Notes under the pieces: model-generated | What the model was told of the DNA's origin: nothing | Seen by the model: the letters and a program-made list of their open reading frames with translations, nothing else | Databases searched by the model: none | From: Methanoregula sp. | Lineage (GTDB): Archaea; Halobacteriota; Methanomicrobia; Methanomicrobiales; Methanospirillaceae | Direction: 5' to 3' | DNA length: 53,166 nucleotides | Assembly (NCBI GenBank): GCA_003141335.1 | Contig: PLLR01000074.1 | Span: 1 to 53,166, forward strand | Made by a program: the position numbers and the translations under genes | Part shown: positions 21,419-31,554 of the stretch, in pieces | Position numbering within the stretch: the first letter of the stretch is position 1 | Layout: each line of letters starts with the position of its first letter

Positions 21419-22336
21419 ATGTCAGAAGCAAAACACAAGTTCGCTTTCTATCTCGGATGCATTGCCCCGAACCGGTACCCGGGTTGTGAATCTGCATCCA
21501 TCAAGGCGATGAAGAAACTCGGCATTGAGCTGGTACCCCTCAAGGGTGCAAGCTGCTGCCCTGCCCCTGGTGCATTCGGTTCGATCGATCTCAACGTATT
21601 CTATGCAATGGCAGCCCGTAACCTCGTGCTTGCCGAGCAGATGAATATGGACATTGCACTGTTATGCAACGGCTGCTACAAGTCGATCTGGGAAGTCAAC
21701 CACAAGCTCAAGCACAATAAGGACCTCCGTGACGGGGTCAATGAAGTGCTCAAAGAGATCGGCATGGAGTACAAGGGCACCATCAATGTGTACCACACCG
21801 CTGAACTTCTCTACAATGACAAGTTCATCGGTGTCGAAAAAGTTCGCGCCAGCGTGACCAACCCGCTCACGGGTGCACGTATCGCTGTCCACTACGGCTG
21901 TCACCTGACCAAACCCCACAAAGACCGGGAGTTTGAAAAAGAGGTCATGCTGAACACCGATCACCCGGTCTGGATGGAAGAACTGGTCGCAGCTCTTGGT
22001 GCAACACCGGTCGAATACCGCAACAAGATGCAATGCTGCGGTGCCGGTGGCGGTGTCCGTGGATACGATATTGTCCACTCGCTGGACATCACCAATGAGA
22101 AGCTGATCAACCTCAAAGAAGTAGGCGTTGACGCTCTCACGGATATCTGCCCGTTCTGTCAGCTCCAGTTTGACCGCGGCCAGATTGAGATTAAGGAGAA
22201 GTTTGGCGTGTCATACGATTTACCCGTACTGCACTATGCCGAACTGCTCGGACTGGCACAGGGAATGAGTCCGCAGGAACTCGGGCTGGATCTGCATGCG
22301 ATCAGCTGCGAACCGTTCCTGCAGAAGGTGCTGTGA
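21419..22336 (+). CDS. hdrB: CoB-CoM heterodisulfide reductase subunit B
   Basis: FAFYLGCIAPNRYPGCESA; CCG motifs (KMQCCGAGGGVRG). Confidence 0.95.
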   Translation: MSEAKHKFAFYLGCIAPNRYPGCESASIKAMKKLGIELVPLKGASCCPAPGAFGSIDLNVFYAMAARNLVLAEQMNMDIALLCNGCYKSIWEVNHKLKHNKDLRDGVNEVLKEIGMEYKGTINVYHTAELLYNDKFIGVEKVRASVTNPLTGARIAVHYGCHLTKPHKDREFEKEVMLNTDHPVWMEELVAALGATPVEYRNKMQCCGAGGGVRGYDIVHSLDITNEKLINLKEVGVDALTDICPFCQLQFDRGQIEIKEKFGVSYDLPVLHYAELLGLAQGMSPQELGLDLHAISCEPFLQKVL

Positions 22337-22346
22337 GGTGGGAATA

Positions 22347-24479
22347 ATGGCCGAAAAGAAGAAAACAACTACCAAAAAGACTGAGACCAGGAAACAGGAA
22401 GCCCCCGCAAAACAGGATGTCAAAAAGCAGGTACCCGCAGCCAAGGGTGCAGCAGCACCAGTGAAGACAGGCCCCTCTGAGAAACCGCGTATCGGTGTCT
22501 TCATCTGTCACTGCGGTACAAACATCGCCGGCTCTATTGATATCAAAGAAGTTGAAGCCTACGCAAAGACTATCCCGAACGTGGCCCATGTGGACAACTA
22601 CCAGTATATCTGTTCCACACCAGGTCAGAATAAAATCATCACTGCAATCAAGGAACACAAGCTTACCGGAACGGTCGTTGCTGCGTGTTCCCCGCGTCTT
22701 CACGAACCGACCTTCAGGAGAGCAACCAAGGTAGGTGGCTTAAACCAGTTCCGGTTCGAGATGGCAAACATCCGCGAACAGAATGCGTGGGTGCATATGC
22801 ACGACCCCGAGGGGGCAACTTCAAAGGCAAAGGATACCATCAGGATTGCCGTGGCTAAAGCGGCATTATTACAGGATCTCACCCCGAAGACCGTACCCGT
22901 CGAGAGAGCCGCGATGGTCGTCGGCGCGGGTATTGCCGGCATGCAGGCAGCCCTTGACCTTGCAAACGCAGGCATCAAGACGTACCTCATCGAATCAATG
23001 CCAAGCATCGGCGGCAGGATGTCCCAGCTCGACAAGACATTCCCGACCCTTGACTGCTCGCAGTGTATCTTAACACCAAAGATGGTGGATGTGGGCAGGG
23101 CCGAGAATATCGAGCTGATGACCTACTCAGAAGTTGATGCAGTCGAAGGCTACATCGGCAACTTCGATGTGACCATCCGCAAGAAGGCACGCGGTGTCCT
23201 CTCCATGGCGGAGGCTGAAGCGAAGGGTATTTCCGGTGGCGGCTGTAACGGCTGCGGTGACTGTGAAGCACCATGCCCGGTTATCAAACCCAACGAGTTC
23301 GAAGTGGGCATGAAGCCCAGGAAGGCAATCTACATCAACCACCCGCAGGTTGTCCCGCTTCTCTACACGATCGATTTTGACTCCTGCATAAAATGCGGGC
23401 TGTGTGTGACCGCATGCGGTGAAAAGAAAGCAATTGATCTTGAAGCGAAGGACGAGTTTGTCAAGGTCAAAGTCGGAACAGCAATTCTCGCAACGGGATT
23501 CGACATGTTCCCCGTGGAGAAGAAAACAGAATGGGGATACAAGAAGTTTGAGAATGTCATCACGAGCCTCGAATTCGAGCGCCTCATCTGTGCGTCGGGT
23601 CCGACCGGCGGTTACCCTATCCGCCCGAGCGATGGAGAGAGACCGAAGACGGTCGCGTTCGTGCTCTGTGCCGGCTCCCGGGATAATACCGGCAACGGCA
23701 AACCGTACTGTTCACGGTTCTGCTGCATGTATTCCTTGAAACACGCACACCAGATCATCGAAAAGATCCCCGGTTGCACTCCCATCATCTTCTATATGGA
23801 TATCCGGTCATTCGGTAAGATGTACGAAGAATTCTACTACCGTATCCAGGATGAAGGCGCGAAGTTCATCCGCGGACGTGTGGCAAACATCCTCGAAGAC
23901 CCGAAGACCAAGAACCTCCATGTCTTTGCCGATGACACGCTGCTTAACCGCCCGGTCGATATGGAAGTCGACCTTGTCGTGCTTGCAGCAGCAGTGCAGC
24001 CCATGGAAGACACAGAAAGGACCCGGAAACTATTCGGTGTTTCCTGTACTGGCGACGGCTGGCTCCAGGAAGCCCACCCGAAGCTGAACCCCTGTGGAAC
24101 GACAACTGCCGGTGTCTTCCTTGCCGGTGTCTGCCAGGGACCAAAAGATATCCCCGACACGGTAGCATCAGCAGAAGGAGCAGCATCGGCAGCCAGTATC
24201 CCCATCCACATGGGTGAGGTGGAACTTGAGCCGTACTTTGCCACGTGTATTGAAGAGCGATGTGCAGGCTGCGGCATGTGCGTTAATCTCTGTCCCTTCA
24301 CTGCCCTTGCACTTGTTGAGAAGGATGGTCGTACGGTCATGGAGGTCACTGAGGCAAAGTGTAAAGGCTGCGGTACCTGCGGTGGTTTCTGCCCCGGTGG
24401 AGCAATATGGATGAACCACTTTGCTACCCCGCAGATCGTGGCGCAGATCGATGCATTCCTGCTCGGAGGTGAGCAGTAA
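22347..24479 (+). CDS. hdrA: CoB-CoM heterodisulfide reductase subunit A
   Basis: PRIGVFICHCGTNIAGSIDI; flavin motif GAGIAGMQAALDLANAG; multiple FeS motifs; start at MAEKKKTTTKK. Confidence 0.95.
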   Translation: MAEKKKTTTKKTETRKQEAPAKQDVKKQVPAAKGAAAPVKTGPSEKPRIGVFICHCGTNIAGSIDIKEVEAYAKTIPNVAHVDNYQYICSTPGQNKIITAIKEHKLTGTVVAACSPRLHEPTFRRATKVGGLNQFRFEMANIREQNAWVHMHDPEGATSKAKDTIRIAVAKAALLQDLTPKTVPVERAAMVVGAGIAGMQAALDLANAGIKTYLIESMPSIGGRMSQLDKTFPTLDCSQCILTPKMVDVGRAENIELMTYSEVDAVEGYIGNFDVTIRKKARGVLSMAEAEAKGISGGGCNGCGDCEAPCPVIKPNEFEVGMKPRKAIYINHPQVVPLLYTIDFDSCIKCGLCVTACGEKKAIDLEAKDEFVKVKVGTAILATGFDMFPVEKKTEWGYKKFENVITSLEFERLICASGPTGGYPIRPSDGERPKTVAFVLCAGSRDNTGNGKPYCSRFCCMYSLKHAHQIIEKIPGCTPIIFYMDIRSFGKMYEEFYYRIQDEGAKFIRGRVANILEDPKTKNLHVFADDTLLNRPVDMEVDLVVLAAAVQPMEDTERTRKLFGVSCTGDGWLQEAHPKLNPCGTTTAGVFLAGVCQGPKDIPDTVASAEGAASAASIPIHMGEVELEPYFATCIEERCAGCGMCVNLCPFTALALVEKDGRTVMEVTEAKCKGCGTCGGFCPGGAIWMNHFATPQIVAQIDAFLLGGEQ

Positions 24480-24938
24480 ATGTCAGCACCACCTGAATTC
24501 CCTATACCCAAACGCGAGCCAGGAGTCTGGCAACCCAAAATACTCGGTATTCTCTGTAACTGGTGCTCGTATGCCGGTGCAGACCTTGCCGGTGGTGGCC
24601 GTATCCAGTACCCGCCAGATGTCCGGGTTATCCGTGTGATGTGTACCGGACGTATTGACGCATTGTTCGTGCTCAAGGCCTTTGCTGATGGCGCAGATGG
24701 TGTGCTGGTCTCCGGTTGCCACTTCGGTGACTGCCACTACCTTGCAGGCAACTTCAAGGGTGCAAAGCGCATGTTCATGGTCAAGCGACTCATGAAGAGT
24801 ATCGGTCTGGATGACCGCCGCTTCAGGATGACCTTCGTGTCAGCATCCGAGGGTACAAAGTGGGGTGCAGTCATCACCGATGTAGTTAAAACAATCAACG
24901 AGCTCGGACCAAGCCCCATCAAGGAGTTCAATAAATAA
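24480..24938 (+). CDS. mvhD: F420-nonreducing hydrogenase iron-sulfur subunit D (MvhD)
   Basis: ILGILCNWCSYAGADLAGGGR...RVMCTGRID...SGCHFGDCHY. Confidence 0.93.
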   Translation: MSAPPEFPIPKREPGVWQPKILGILCNWCSYAGADLAGGGRIQYPPDVRVIRVMCTGRIDALFVLKAFADGADGVLVSGCHFGDCHYLAGNFKGAKRMFMVKRLMKSIGLDDRRFRMTFVSASEGTKWGAVITDVVKTINELGPSPIKEFNK

Positions 24939-24952
24939 AGGAGGACCAGAGC

Positions 24953-25096
24953 GTGGAAATGCTATCCCCCCATCCATTTTTCCTGCAGGTGCACCCGTGC
25001 AGCTGTCGCGATAATGGAGTTAATGTAAGCGAGACGGGATACATAGTTTCACGGATTAATTCAATTATTGGAGGAATATGTCGTGGCAACTATTAA
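24953..25096 (+). CDS. Possible 47-aa ORF between mvhD and fwdD
   Basis: GTG start after AGGAGG; VEMLSPHPFFLQVHPCSCRDNGVNVSETGYIVSRINSIIGGICRGNY; overlaps fwdD start. Confidence 0.3.
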   Translation: MEMLSPHPFFLQVHPCSCRDNGVNVSETGYIVSRINSIIGGICRGNY

Positions 25097-25481
25097 CGTG
25101 AACCTGATATCAGGTCGGAGCATCCAGCAGGGTGTTGCGATCGAAGGAGGGAAAGAAAAACCCGCCTATCGCACTGCTGCCGGCATCATCGAACTTGATC
25201 CATCAGATTTTAAAAAACTTGGGGCATGGAAAAACACCAATGTCAGGGTGACGAGCGATCACGGCAGCGTTGTTGTGAAAGCAATCGAGACCACCCAGGG
25301 CCCTCACCCTGGCCTCGCGTTCATCCCCATGGGACCCTGGGCGAATTCCATAATCGACCCCAATACCTACTCAACAGGGATGCCGACATTCAAAGGCGTA
25401 CCGGTGAAAGTAGACGTAGCGATCAATGAACCTATACTGCTTGGTATAGAACTGGTGCAGAAACTATGTGGGGTAAAATGA
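25083..25481 (+). CDS. fwdD: Formylmethanofuran dehydrogenase subunit D
   Basis: Molybdopterin dinucleotide-binding domain; GTG start after GGAGG. Confidence 0.88.
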   Translation: MATINVNLISGRSIQQGVAIEGGKEKPAYRTAAGIIELDPSDFKKLGAWKNTNVRVTSDHGSVVVKAIETTQGPHPGLAFIPMGPWANSIIDPNTYSTGMPTFKGVPVKVDVAINEPILLGIELVQKLCGVK

Positions 25482-25482
25482 A

Positions 25483-26799
25483 ATGACCAAGACCGTAACA
25501 GATGTAATTTGTCCTTTCTGCGGGACGCTCTGCGACGACCTGGAAGTTGTTGTTTCTGATGACGGAAAACAGCTTCTCGAGGTCTACAACGCCTGCGTCA
25601 TCGGAACTGAAAAGTTCTTACACTCCCAGTCAAAGGATCGTGTTACCCGGCCAAGGATGCACCAGCCTGACGGGACATGGAAAGAGATCAGCTATGATGA
25701 GGCAGCCGAATATACTGCCCAGATGCTGGCAAAGGCGAAAAAGCCCCTCATGTTCGGCTGGAGCTCCACCAACTGCGAAGCGCAAAGCGTTGGTAACGAA
25801 ATTGCCGAAATAACCCGGGCATGCTGTGACAATACCGCAGCAACCTGCCATGGCACCTCACTGATCGCAATACAGGATATCGGTCTCCCGTCATGTACAC
25901 TCGGGGAAATCAAGAACCGTGCAGATCGTGTCATCTTCTGGGGCTGCAACCCGGCACACGCTCATCCCCGGCACATGTCCCGGTACTCGATCTTCCCCCG
26001 CGGGTTCTTCACCGGCAAGGGACAGATGAGCCGCAAGCTGATTGTTGTTGACCCCCGTGTCACTGACACGGCGAAAATGGCCGACGTCCACCTGCAGGTA
26101 GAACAGGGTAAGGACTATGAACTGTTCGATGCACTCCGCGTGGCATTCAAAGGCGAATGGCTCCCCGATTTCGTTGCAGGCATCCCAAAGGAAAAGATCC
26201 GGGAAGTCGCAGATATGATGAAGAGCGGCCGTTTCGGGATCATCTTCTTCGGTATGGGTGTCACCCAGTCGCTTGGCAAGAACCACAACATCGATGCAGC
26301 AATCGCCGTCACAAAGGACCTCAACGAGTATACGAAATTCTCGATCATGCCGATGCGCGGCCACTACAATGTGACCGGCTCCGGTGAAGTGTTTGGATGG
26401 CAGTTCGGGTTTCCCTATGCAGTCGATCTCACCAGAGGGTTTGCACGCTATAACCCCGGCGACACCAGCACCATTGACCTGCTGGTACGCGGTGAAGTGG
26501 ATGCAATGTTCACCATAGGAAGCGACCCGGGTGCACATTTCCCCATAAGTGCCGTCAAGCAATTCGCACATATACCATCTGTTTGCATAGATCCTCACCT
26601 TACACCCACAAGCGGTGTGTCAAAACTGCATGTCCCGGTGGCATTCAACGGCGTGGAATGCGGTGGAAACTGCTATCGTATGGATAATGTGCCGATTGAT
26701 TGCCGTAAGGTTGTGGAACCACCAGAGGGCATGCTCACCGATGAGCAGTTCCTCATTAAAGTCCGCGACCGTGTAAAACAGCTCAAGGGGGCGGCGTAA
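25483..26799 (+). CDS. fwdB: Formylmethanofuran dehydrogenase subunit B
   Basis: VICPFCGTLCDDLEVVV; ATCHGTSL; molybdopterin oxidoreductase family. Confidence 0.94.
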   Translation: MTKTVTDVICPFCGTLCDDLEVVVSDDGKQLLEVYNACVIGTEKFLHSQSKDRVTRPRMHQPDGTWKEISYDEAAEYTAQMLAKAKKPLMFGWSSTNCEAQSVGNEIAEITRACCDNTAATCHGTSLIAIQDIGLPSCTLGEIKNRADRVIFWGCNPAHAHPRHMSRYSIFPRGFFTGKGQMSRKLIVVDPRVTDTAKMADVHLQVEQGKDYELFDALRVAFKGEWLPDFVAGIPKEKIREVADMMKSGRFGIIFFGMGVTQSLGKNHNIDAAIAVTKDLNEYTKFSIMPMRGHYNVTGSGEVFGWQFGFPYAVDLTRGFARYNPGDTSTIDLLVRGEVDAMFTIGSDPGAHFPISAVKQFAHIPSVCIDPHLTPTSGVSKLHVPVAFNGVECGGNCYRMDNVPIDCRKVVEPPEGMLTDEQFLIKVRDRVKQLKGAA

Positions 26800-26801
26800 T
26801 C

Positions 26802-28508
26802 ATGTCAGAATATATCATCAAGAACGGTAACGTATTCGACCCGGTCCAGGGCATCAAGGGGGACAAAGCGGACGTAGCCATCAAGGATGGCAAGATTGTC
26901 GACAAGGTCGGATCCGGTGCAAAGGTTATCGATGCCAAGGGGAAGACCGTCATGGCAGGTGCCGTGGAGATCCACGCTCACATTGCAGGTCCGAAAATTA
27001 ACATGGGCAGGATCTACCGTCCTGAAGACAAGCTTTTCACCTGCACGCCCACAAAGGGTTTGGAGCGGATGGGCGGTGGGGCATCCATCCCGACCACCTT
27101 TAAGACCGGTTACGAGTATGCCAAGATGGGATACACAACCGCGATGGAAGCGGCAATGCCACCCTTATTCTCCAGGCACGTGCACGAGGAGATCCGCGAC
27201 ACCCCAATCATCGATGAGGGGGCATATCCGGTTTTTGGGAACAACTGGTTTGTGATGGAATATCTCAAAAACAAAGAGATTGAGAACACTGCTGCATATA
27301 TCGCATGGCTCATAAGGGTAACCAAGGGATTTGCTGTTAAGGTGGTCAACCCCGGCGGAACAGAAGCATGGGCATGGGGACTGAACTGTCTTTCCGTGAA
27401 CGACCCGGTCCCGTACTTCGACATCACTCCCGCTGAAATTATCACCGGACTGATCGAGGCAAACGAATACCTCGGACTCCCGCACTCCCTGCACATTCAT
27501 CCCAACAACCTCGGTAACCCGGGATGTTATGAGACCACCCTTGACACGCTGAAACTTGCCGAAGGCTACAAGGCCAAAAACAAGTTCGGTCGTGAACAGG
27601 TGATGCACCTGACCCATACGCAGTTCCACTCCTACGGTGGAACCAACTGGGGAGACTTTGAGTCCAAGGCAAAAGAGGTCATGGACTACGTCAACAAGAA
27701 CAAGAACATCACTATAGACACGGGGAACGTAACCCTCGACGAGACCACGACAATGACCGCAGACGGCCCGTTCGAGCACCACCTGAGCGGCCTCAACCAC
27801 CTGAAATGGGCAAATATCGATGTGGAACTTGAGACCGGATCCGGTGTCGTTCCCTATATCTACAGCCCGAATATATCTGTGTGTGCCATTCAGTGGGCGA
27901 TTGGTCTCGAGATTGCCCTCCTGGCAAAAGACCCCATGCGCTGCTATATCACTACTGACCATCCCAACGCAGGTCCGTTTACCCGGTACCCGCGGGTGAT
28001 CAAGTGGCTGATGTCAGCCAAAGCCCGTGAAGCACAGGTCAATGCGTTCAAGCACAAGGACAAGGTGCTCTCCCAGACCAGTATCGGCACACTGGACCGC
28101 GAGATCTCACTCTATGAGCTCGCCCAGATGACCCGTGCAGGCCCGGCAAAATCGCTCGGCCTTGCCAGCATGTGCGGGGGCTTAAAGCCCGGCATGGATG
28201 CAGATGTTGCCGTGTACAACTTCAACCCGGACAAACCCGTAGCTAACCCTGATGACATTGAAAAGGCATTCTCACGCTGTGCACATGTCTTCAAGAGCGG
28301 TGTTGAGGTCGTTACAAACGGAGAGATCGTCAGCAACGGCCACAAGCGTACGCTCTGGGTGAATGTAAAAGTGAAGGACAACCCGCAGGTCATGCGTGAT
28401 ATCAACGAAAAATTCCTGAAGTATTACAGCATGACCCAGGCGAACTACGAAGCTCTCGGACACCACTTTGTCCCGAACCCGTATACCCTTGAGGTAGATG
28501 CAACATAA
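26802..28508 (+). CDS. fwdA: Formylmethanofuran dehydrogenase subunit A
   Basis: Amidohydrolase-type; VEIHAHIAGPKINMGR; 568 aa. Confidence 0.96.
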   Translation: MSEYIIKNGNVFDPVQGIKGDKADVAIKDGKIVDKVGSGAKVIDAKGKTVMAGAVEIHAHIAGPKINMGRIYRPEDKLFTCTPTKGLERMGGGASIPTTFKTGYEYAKMGYTTAMEAAMPPLFSRHVHEEIRDTPIIDEGAYPVFGNNWFVMEYLKNKEIENTAAYIAWLIRVTKGFAVKVVNPGGTEAWAWGLNCLSVNDPVPYFDITPAEIITGLIEANEYLGLPHSLHIHPNNLGNPGCYETTLDTLKLAEGYKAKNKFGREQVMHLTHTQFHSYGGTNWGDFESKAKEVMDYVNKNKNITIDTGNVTLDETTTMTADGPFEHHLSGLNHLKWANIDVELETGSGVVPYIYSPNISVCAIQWAIGLEIALLAKDPMRCYITTDHPNAGPFTRYPRVIKWLMSAKAREAQVNAFKHKDKVLSQTSIGTLDREISLYELAQMTRAGPAKSLGLASMCGGLKPGMDADVAVYNFNPDKPVANPDDIEKAFSRCAHVFKSGVEVVTNGEIVSNGHKRTLWVNVKVKDNPQVMRDINEKFLKYYSMTQANYEALGHHFVPNPYTLEVDAT

Positions 28509-28523
28509 GTGCAGGTGTGGACG

Positions 28524-29324
28524 ATGGAAACTGTAACTATCACCATGAAAAATCCGCCTGCACTGTATCTTGAGGCGGACAATGTATCGCCCGATGCATT
28601 TGCAGGAAAAACTGCAGCGCAGATCGCTGAGCTTCATGTTCACGAAGGAAATGTAACCTCCACTCTTGGCAAGTATTTCGATGTGAGTGGCAATGCAGGT
28701 GCAACCGCGGTCGACACGAAGATTATTGTGAAAGGCGATGTGAAGAAGGTCAAGTATCTCGGCTTTAAAATGAGCGCCGGAGAACTTGTTGTTGAAGGCA
28801 GCACAGACCTGTATGCGGGTGCCTGGATGACCGGGGGCAAGATGCTGGTCAAAGGAAATGCCGAAGGATTTGCTGCGACCGCCATGAAAGGCGGCGAGCT
28901 TGTCATCGAAGGCAATGCCGGCAACTACCTCGGTGCAGCATACCGGGGCGACTGGCGCGGAATGAGCGGCGGTAAGATCCTCGTGAAAGGAAATGCCGGC
29001 AGCGATATCGGCATGTATATGCTCGGTGGAGAGATCATCGTCAACGGCAACGTTGATGTCCATGTCTGTACCCATGCCGAAGGCGGAAAAGTCATTATCA
29101 AAGGAAACGCCAAGAGCAAAGTCGGCGGCCAGATGGTCGACGGCACTATCTACGTCTTTGGCTCCATCGACACCATGATGCCCGGCTTCAAACCCGCAGG
29201 TGAGATAGAGCTCGAAGTCGACGGTGTTAAAGCAAAATTTGCCCACTACATCGGTGACATGGGCGAGCGCCACAAGAAGAAGAAAGGACAGATCGTGTAC
29301 GCTAACCTGTACAAGAAGATCTGA
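28524..29324 (+). CDS. fwdC: Formylmethanofuran dehydrogenase subunit C
   Basis: GXXGXXX beta-helix repeats (GGKMLVKGNAEGFAATAMKGGELVIEGNAG). Confidence 0.94.
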   Translation: METVTITMKNPPALYLEADNVSPDAFAGKTAAQIAELHVHEGNVTSTLGKYFDVSGNAGATAVDTKIIVKGDVKKVKYLGFKMSAGELVVEGSTDLYAGAWMTGGKMLVKGNAEGFAATAMKGGELVIEGNAGNYLGAAYRGDWRGMSGGKILVKGNAGSDIGMYMLGGEIIVNGNVDVHVCTHAEGGKVIIKGNAKSKVGGQMVDGTIYVFGSIDTMMPGFKPAGEIELEVDGVKAKFAHYIGDMGERHKKKKGQIVYANLYKKI

Positions 29325-29603
29325 TCCCCTTTTTGAAGAAAAAACGCACTGCAAATCATTTGAGGAGCGTCCGGTGCAATCTGCACCCGGGCAATTCCTC
29401 AACCCCACATTTTTTATACAGAGCGCACACAAAAATATAAAAATTTACTATTTTCTATAGCAACATGTAATACCTTTTTTTATTTTTGTAATACTGCGTA
29501 AAACAATGAAACGTAATTAATATGATATATTTGAACATTCCTTCATTTTGAATTATTATTTTTTGTTTATTATAAAAACTGTTCTCTGAAAAAGATAGTA
29601 ACA

Positions 29604-29751
29604 CTTATATGGCGAAATCGGGAATAATTTCATGTCCCATTAGGGGACGTGCAATAGTGACTTTCATTCATTACCAGTATCCCTGATAGGGTATACTTTC
29701 GTTCAGTGACTGTATTGTACCGCGGTTAAATGGAAATTTGGAGGAATTCAC
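29604..29751 (+). promoter_or_regulatory. mcr promoter/leader region
   Basis: TATA-like CTTATATGG (29604-29612), inverted and direct repeats, GGAGG RBS before mcrB. Confidence 0.5.
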
Positions 29752-31062
29752 ATGAAATATAAAGACTCAATCGACCTCTACGACGATGAGGGTAAGCTCT
29801 TAAAGAGCAATGTCACCATTGACAGGATCAGCCCGCTGGTCAACAAGGGTGCACTCAATGTCATCGACCTCACCAAGAGGACAGTGGCAGTCAACTTCGC
29901 TGGTATCGAAGACGCCTTAAAGACCGGAAAGATCGGCGGCAAGACGAACCAGGTTCTCGGCCACAGCATGAACTGCAGCTGTGTCAAGGACTGCGACGCA
30001 CTCTCCGCCAAGATCAAGGACATGGTGCAGGTCACCGACGGTGACAACACCAAGATCACCAAGGTCGGCGGCGGCAAGATGATCTTAGTCGAGGTCCCGA
30101 GTGCACGACTGGATGCAGCAGCAACCTACGATGCGGCATCAACTGCCGTTGCAGCAGCCACCACCTATGCACTGGTTGACCAGTACAAGGTCGGCATGTT
30201 CGACGGCTCCTACGTGAAGGCAGCAGTCTGGGGTACCTACCCGCAGACCATGCACATGGATGGCGGCAACATCGTTTCGATCCTGAACATCCCGCAGAAC
30301 AACGAAGGTCTCGGCTACGCACTCCGTAACATCCCGGCAAACCACGCGGCAATGATGACCCACCGGAATGCCATGCAGGGCGCAGCACTCTGTGCGACCT
30401 TTGAACAGGCCGGGGAGTTCGAGATGGGTATGGCAATCGGCCCGTTCGAGCGTGCCCAGCTCCTGCTCTATGGATACCAGGGACTCAACGCCAACAACAT
30501 GGTCTACGACCTTGTCAAGGCAAACGGCAAGACCGGTACCATCGGTACTGTCGTGCAGAGCCTTGTCGAGCGTGCCATTGAGGACAAAATCATCAAGGCA
30601 GGCAAGAAGGGCAAGAGCGGCTACATCTTCTACGACACCAAGGACCCGATGCTCTGGAACGCCTATGCATCAGCCGGAACCCTTGCAGCCACGATGGTCA
30701 ACTGTGGTGCAGGGCGGTTCGCACAGGCAGTCTCTGCAACCCTGCTCTACTTCAACGACCTGCTCGAGCACGAGACCGGCCTCCCAGGCTCCGACTTCGG
30801 TCGTACCATGGGTGTCGCAGTCGGTTTCTCGTTCTTCAGCCACTCAATCTATGGTGGCGGCGGCCCCGGCGGTTTCAACGGTAACCACGTAGTTACCCGT
30901 CACGCAGCCGGTGTTGGTATGCCCTGTATCGTAGCAGCCTGCTGTCTTGATGCAGGTACCCAGATGTTCGGCCCAGAACACACGTCGAAGATCTACCAGG
31001 ATACCTTCGGACAGCTCGATGCATTCAGGAAGCCGATCCAGGCAGTTGCAAAGGGTGTATAA
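29752..31062 (+). CDS. mcrB: Methyl-coenzyme M reductase subunit beta
   Basis: MKYKDSIDLYDDEGKLLKSNVTIDRISPLVN...; position in mcrBDCGA. Confidence 0.98.
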   Translation: MKYKDSIDLYDDEGKLLKSNVTIDRISPLVNKGALNVIDLTKRTVAVNFAGIEDALKTGKIGGKTNQVLGHSMNCSCVKDCDALSAKIKDMVQVTDGDNTKITKVGGGKMILVEVPSARLDAAATYDAASTAVAAATTYALVDQYKVGMFDGSYVKAAVWGTYPQTMHMDGGNIVSILNIPQNNEGLGYALRNIPANHAAMMTHRNAMQGAALCATFEQAGEFEMGMAIGPFERAQLLLYGYQGLNANNMVYDLVKANGKTGTIGTVVQSLVERAIEDKIIKAGKKGKSGYIFYDTKDPMLWNAYASAGTLAATMVNCGAGRFAQAVSATLLYFNDLLEHETGLPGSDFGRTMGVAVGFSFFSHSIYGGGGPGGFNGNHVVTRHAAGVGMPCIVAACCLDAGTQMFGPEHTSKIYQDTFGQLDAFRKPIQAVAKGV

Positions 31063-31080
31063 ACCCCCCAGCAGATACGA

Positions 31081-31551
31081 ATGACCGAAACCACGTTCCC
31101 CCAGTGCAGGATTGTCACCGAGCGGTTGCTTAACCCCGAGACTACAGAGCGCCTGCTGAACCACGTTGTCAGTGTTCCCGGGATCCGGCGCATGGTCCTC
31201 AACGGACCACGCCTTCCCGCAACAGTTACGTACGGACCCGCCAAAGGACTCGCCAATCCTCATACCATGAGGAAAACGATCCATGTCGGGGACCAGGAAC
31301 TGGAACTGCAGGTGCATGTTGGTACCATACTGCTCGAGCTTGAGAACCGCGAGGTCATTCCCGCACTGCAAGCCGCGTGCAAACCGGTCTTCACGGACTA
31401 TAGTTTCTATATCCAGGAAGGCAGGTTTATGAAGACCGATCCATCACTTACCGATTACTGTAAGTATGGCCCGGACGCGGACAAAACGATGATCGGACTG
31501 GCTGATCCAAGCAGCAAGTCCCGACCCGTAATCCTTCAGGGAAATAAATAA
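31081..31551 (+). CDS. mcrD: Methyl-coenzyme M reductase operon protein D
   Basis: PQCRIVTERLLNPETTERLLNHVVSVPGIRRMVLNGPRLP. Confidence 0.95.
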   Translation: MTETTFPQCRIVTERLLNPETTERLLNHVVSVPGIRRMVLNGPRLPATVTYGPAKGLANPHTMRKTIHVGDQELELQVHVGTILLELENREVIPALQAACKPVFTDYSFYIQEGRFMKTDPSLTDYCKYGPDADKTMIGLADPSSKSRPVILQGNK

Positions 31552-31554
31552 ATT

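Noticed and set aside
27165-27962. 265-aa minus-strand ORF opposite fwdA
   Set aside because: Antisense shadow ORF within a well supported gene
28800-29160. Repeated GGxxxVKGNAG-type DNA, considered as a tandem repeat element
   Set aside because: Explained by the GXXGXXX protein repeat of FwdC
28272-29432. 386-aa minus-strand ORF opposite fwdC/fwdA
   Set aside because: Mirrors the beta-helix repeats of fwdC; no family resemblance, sense gene is certain
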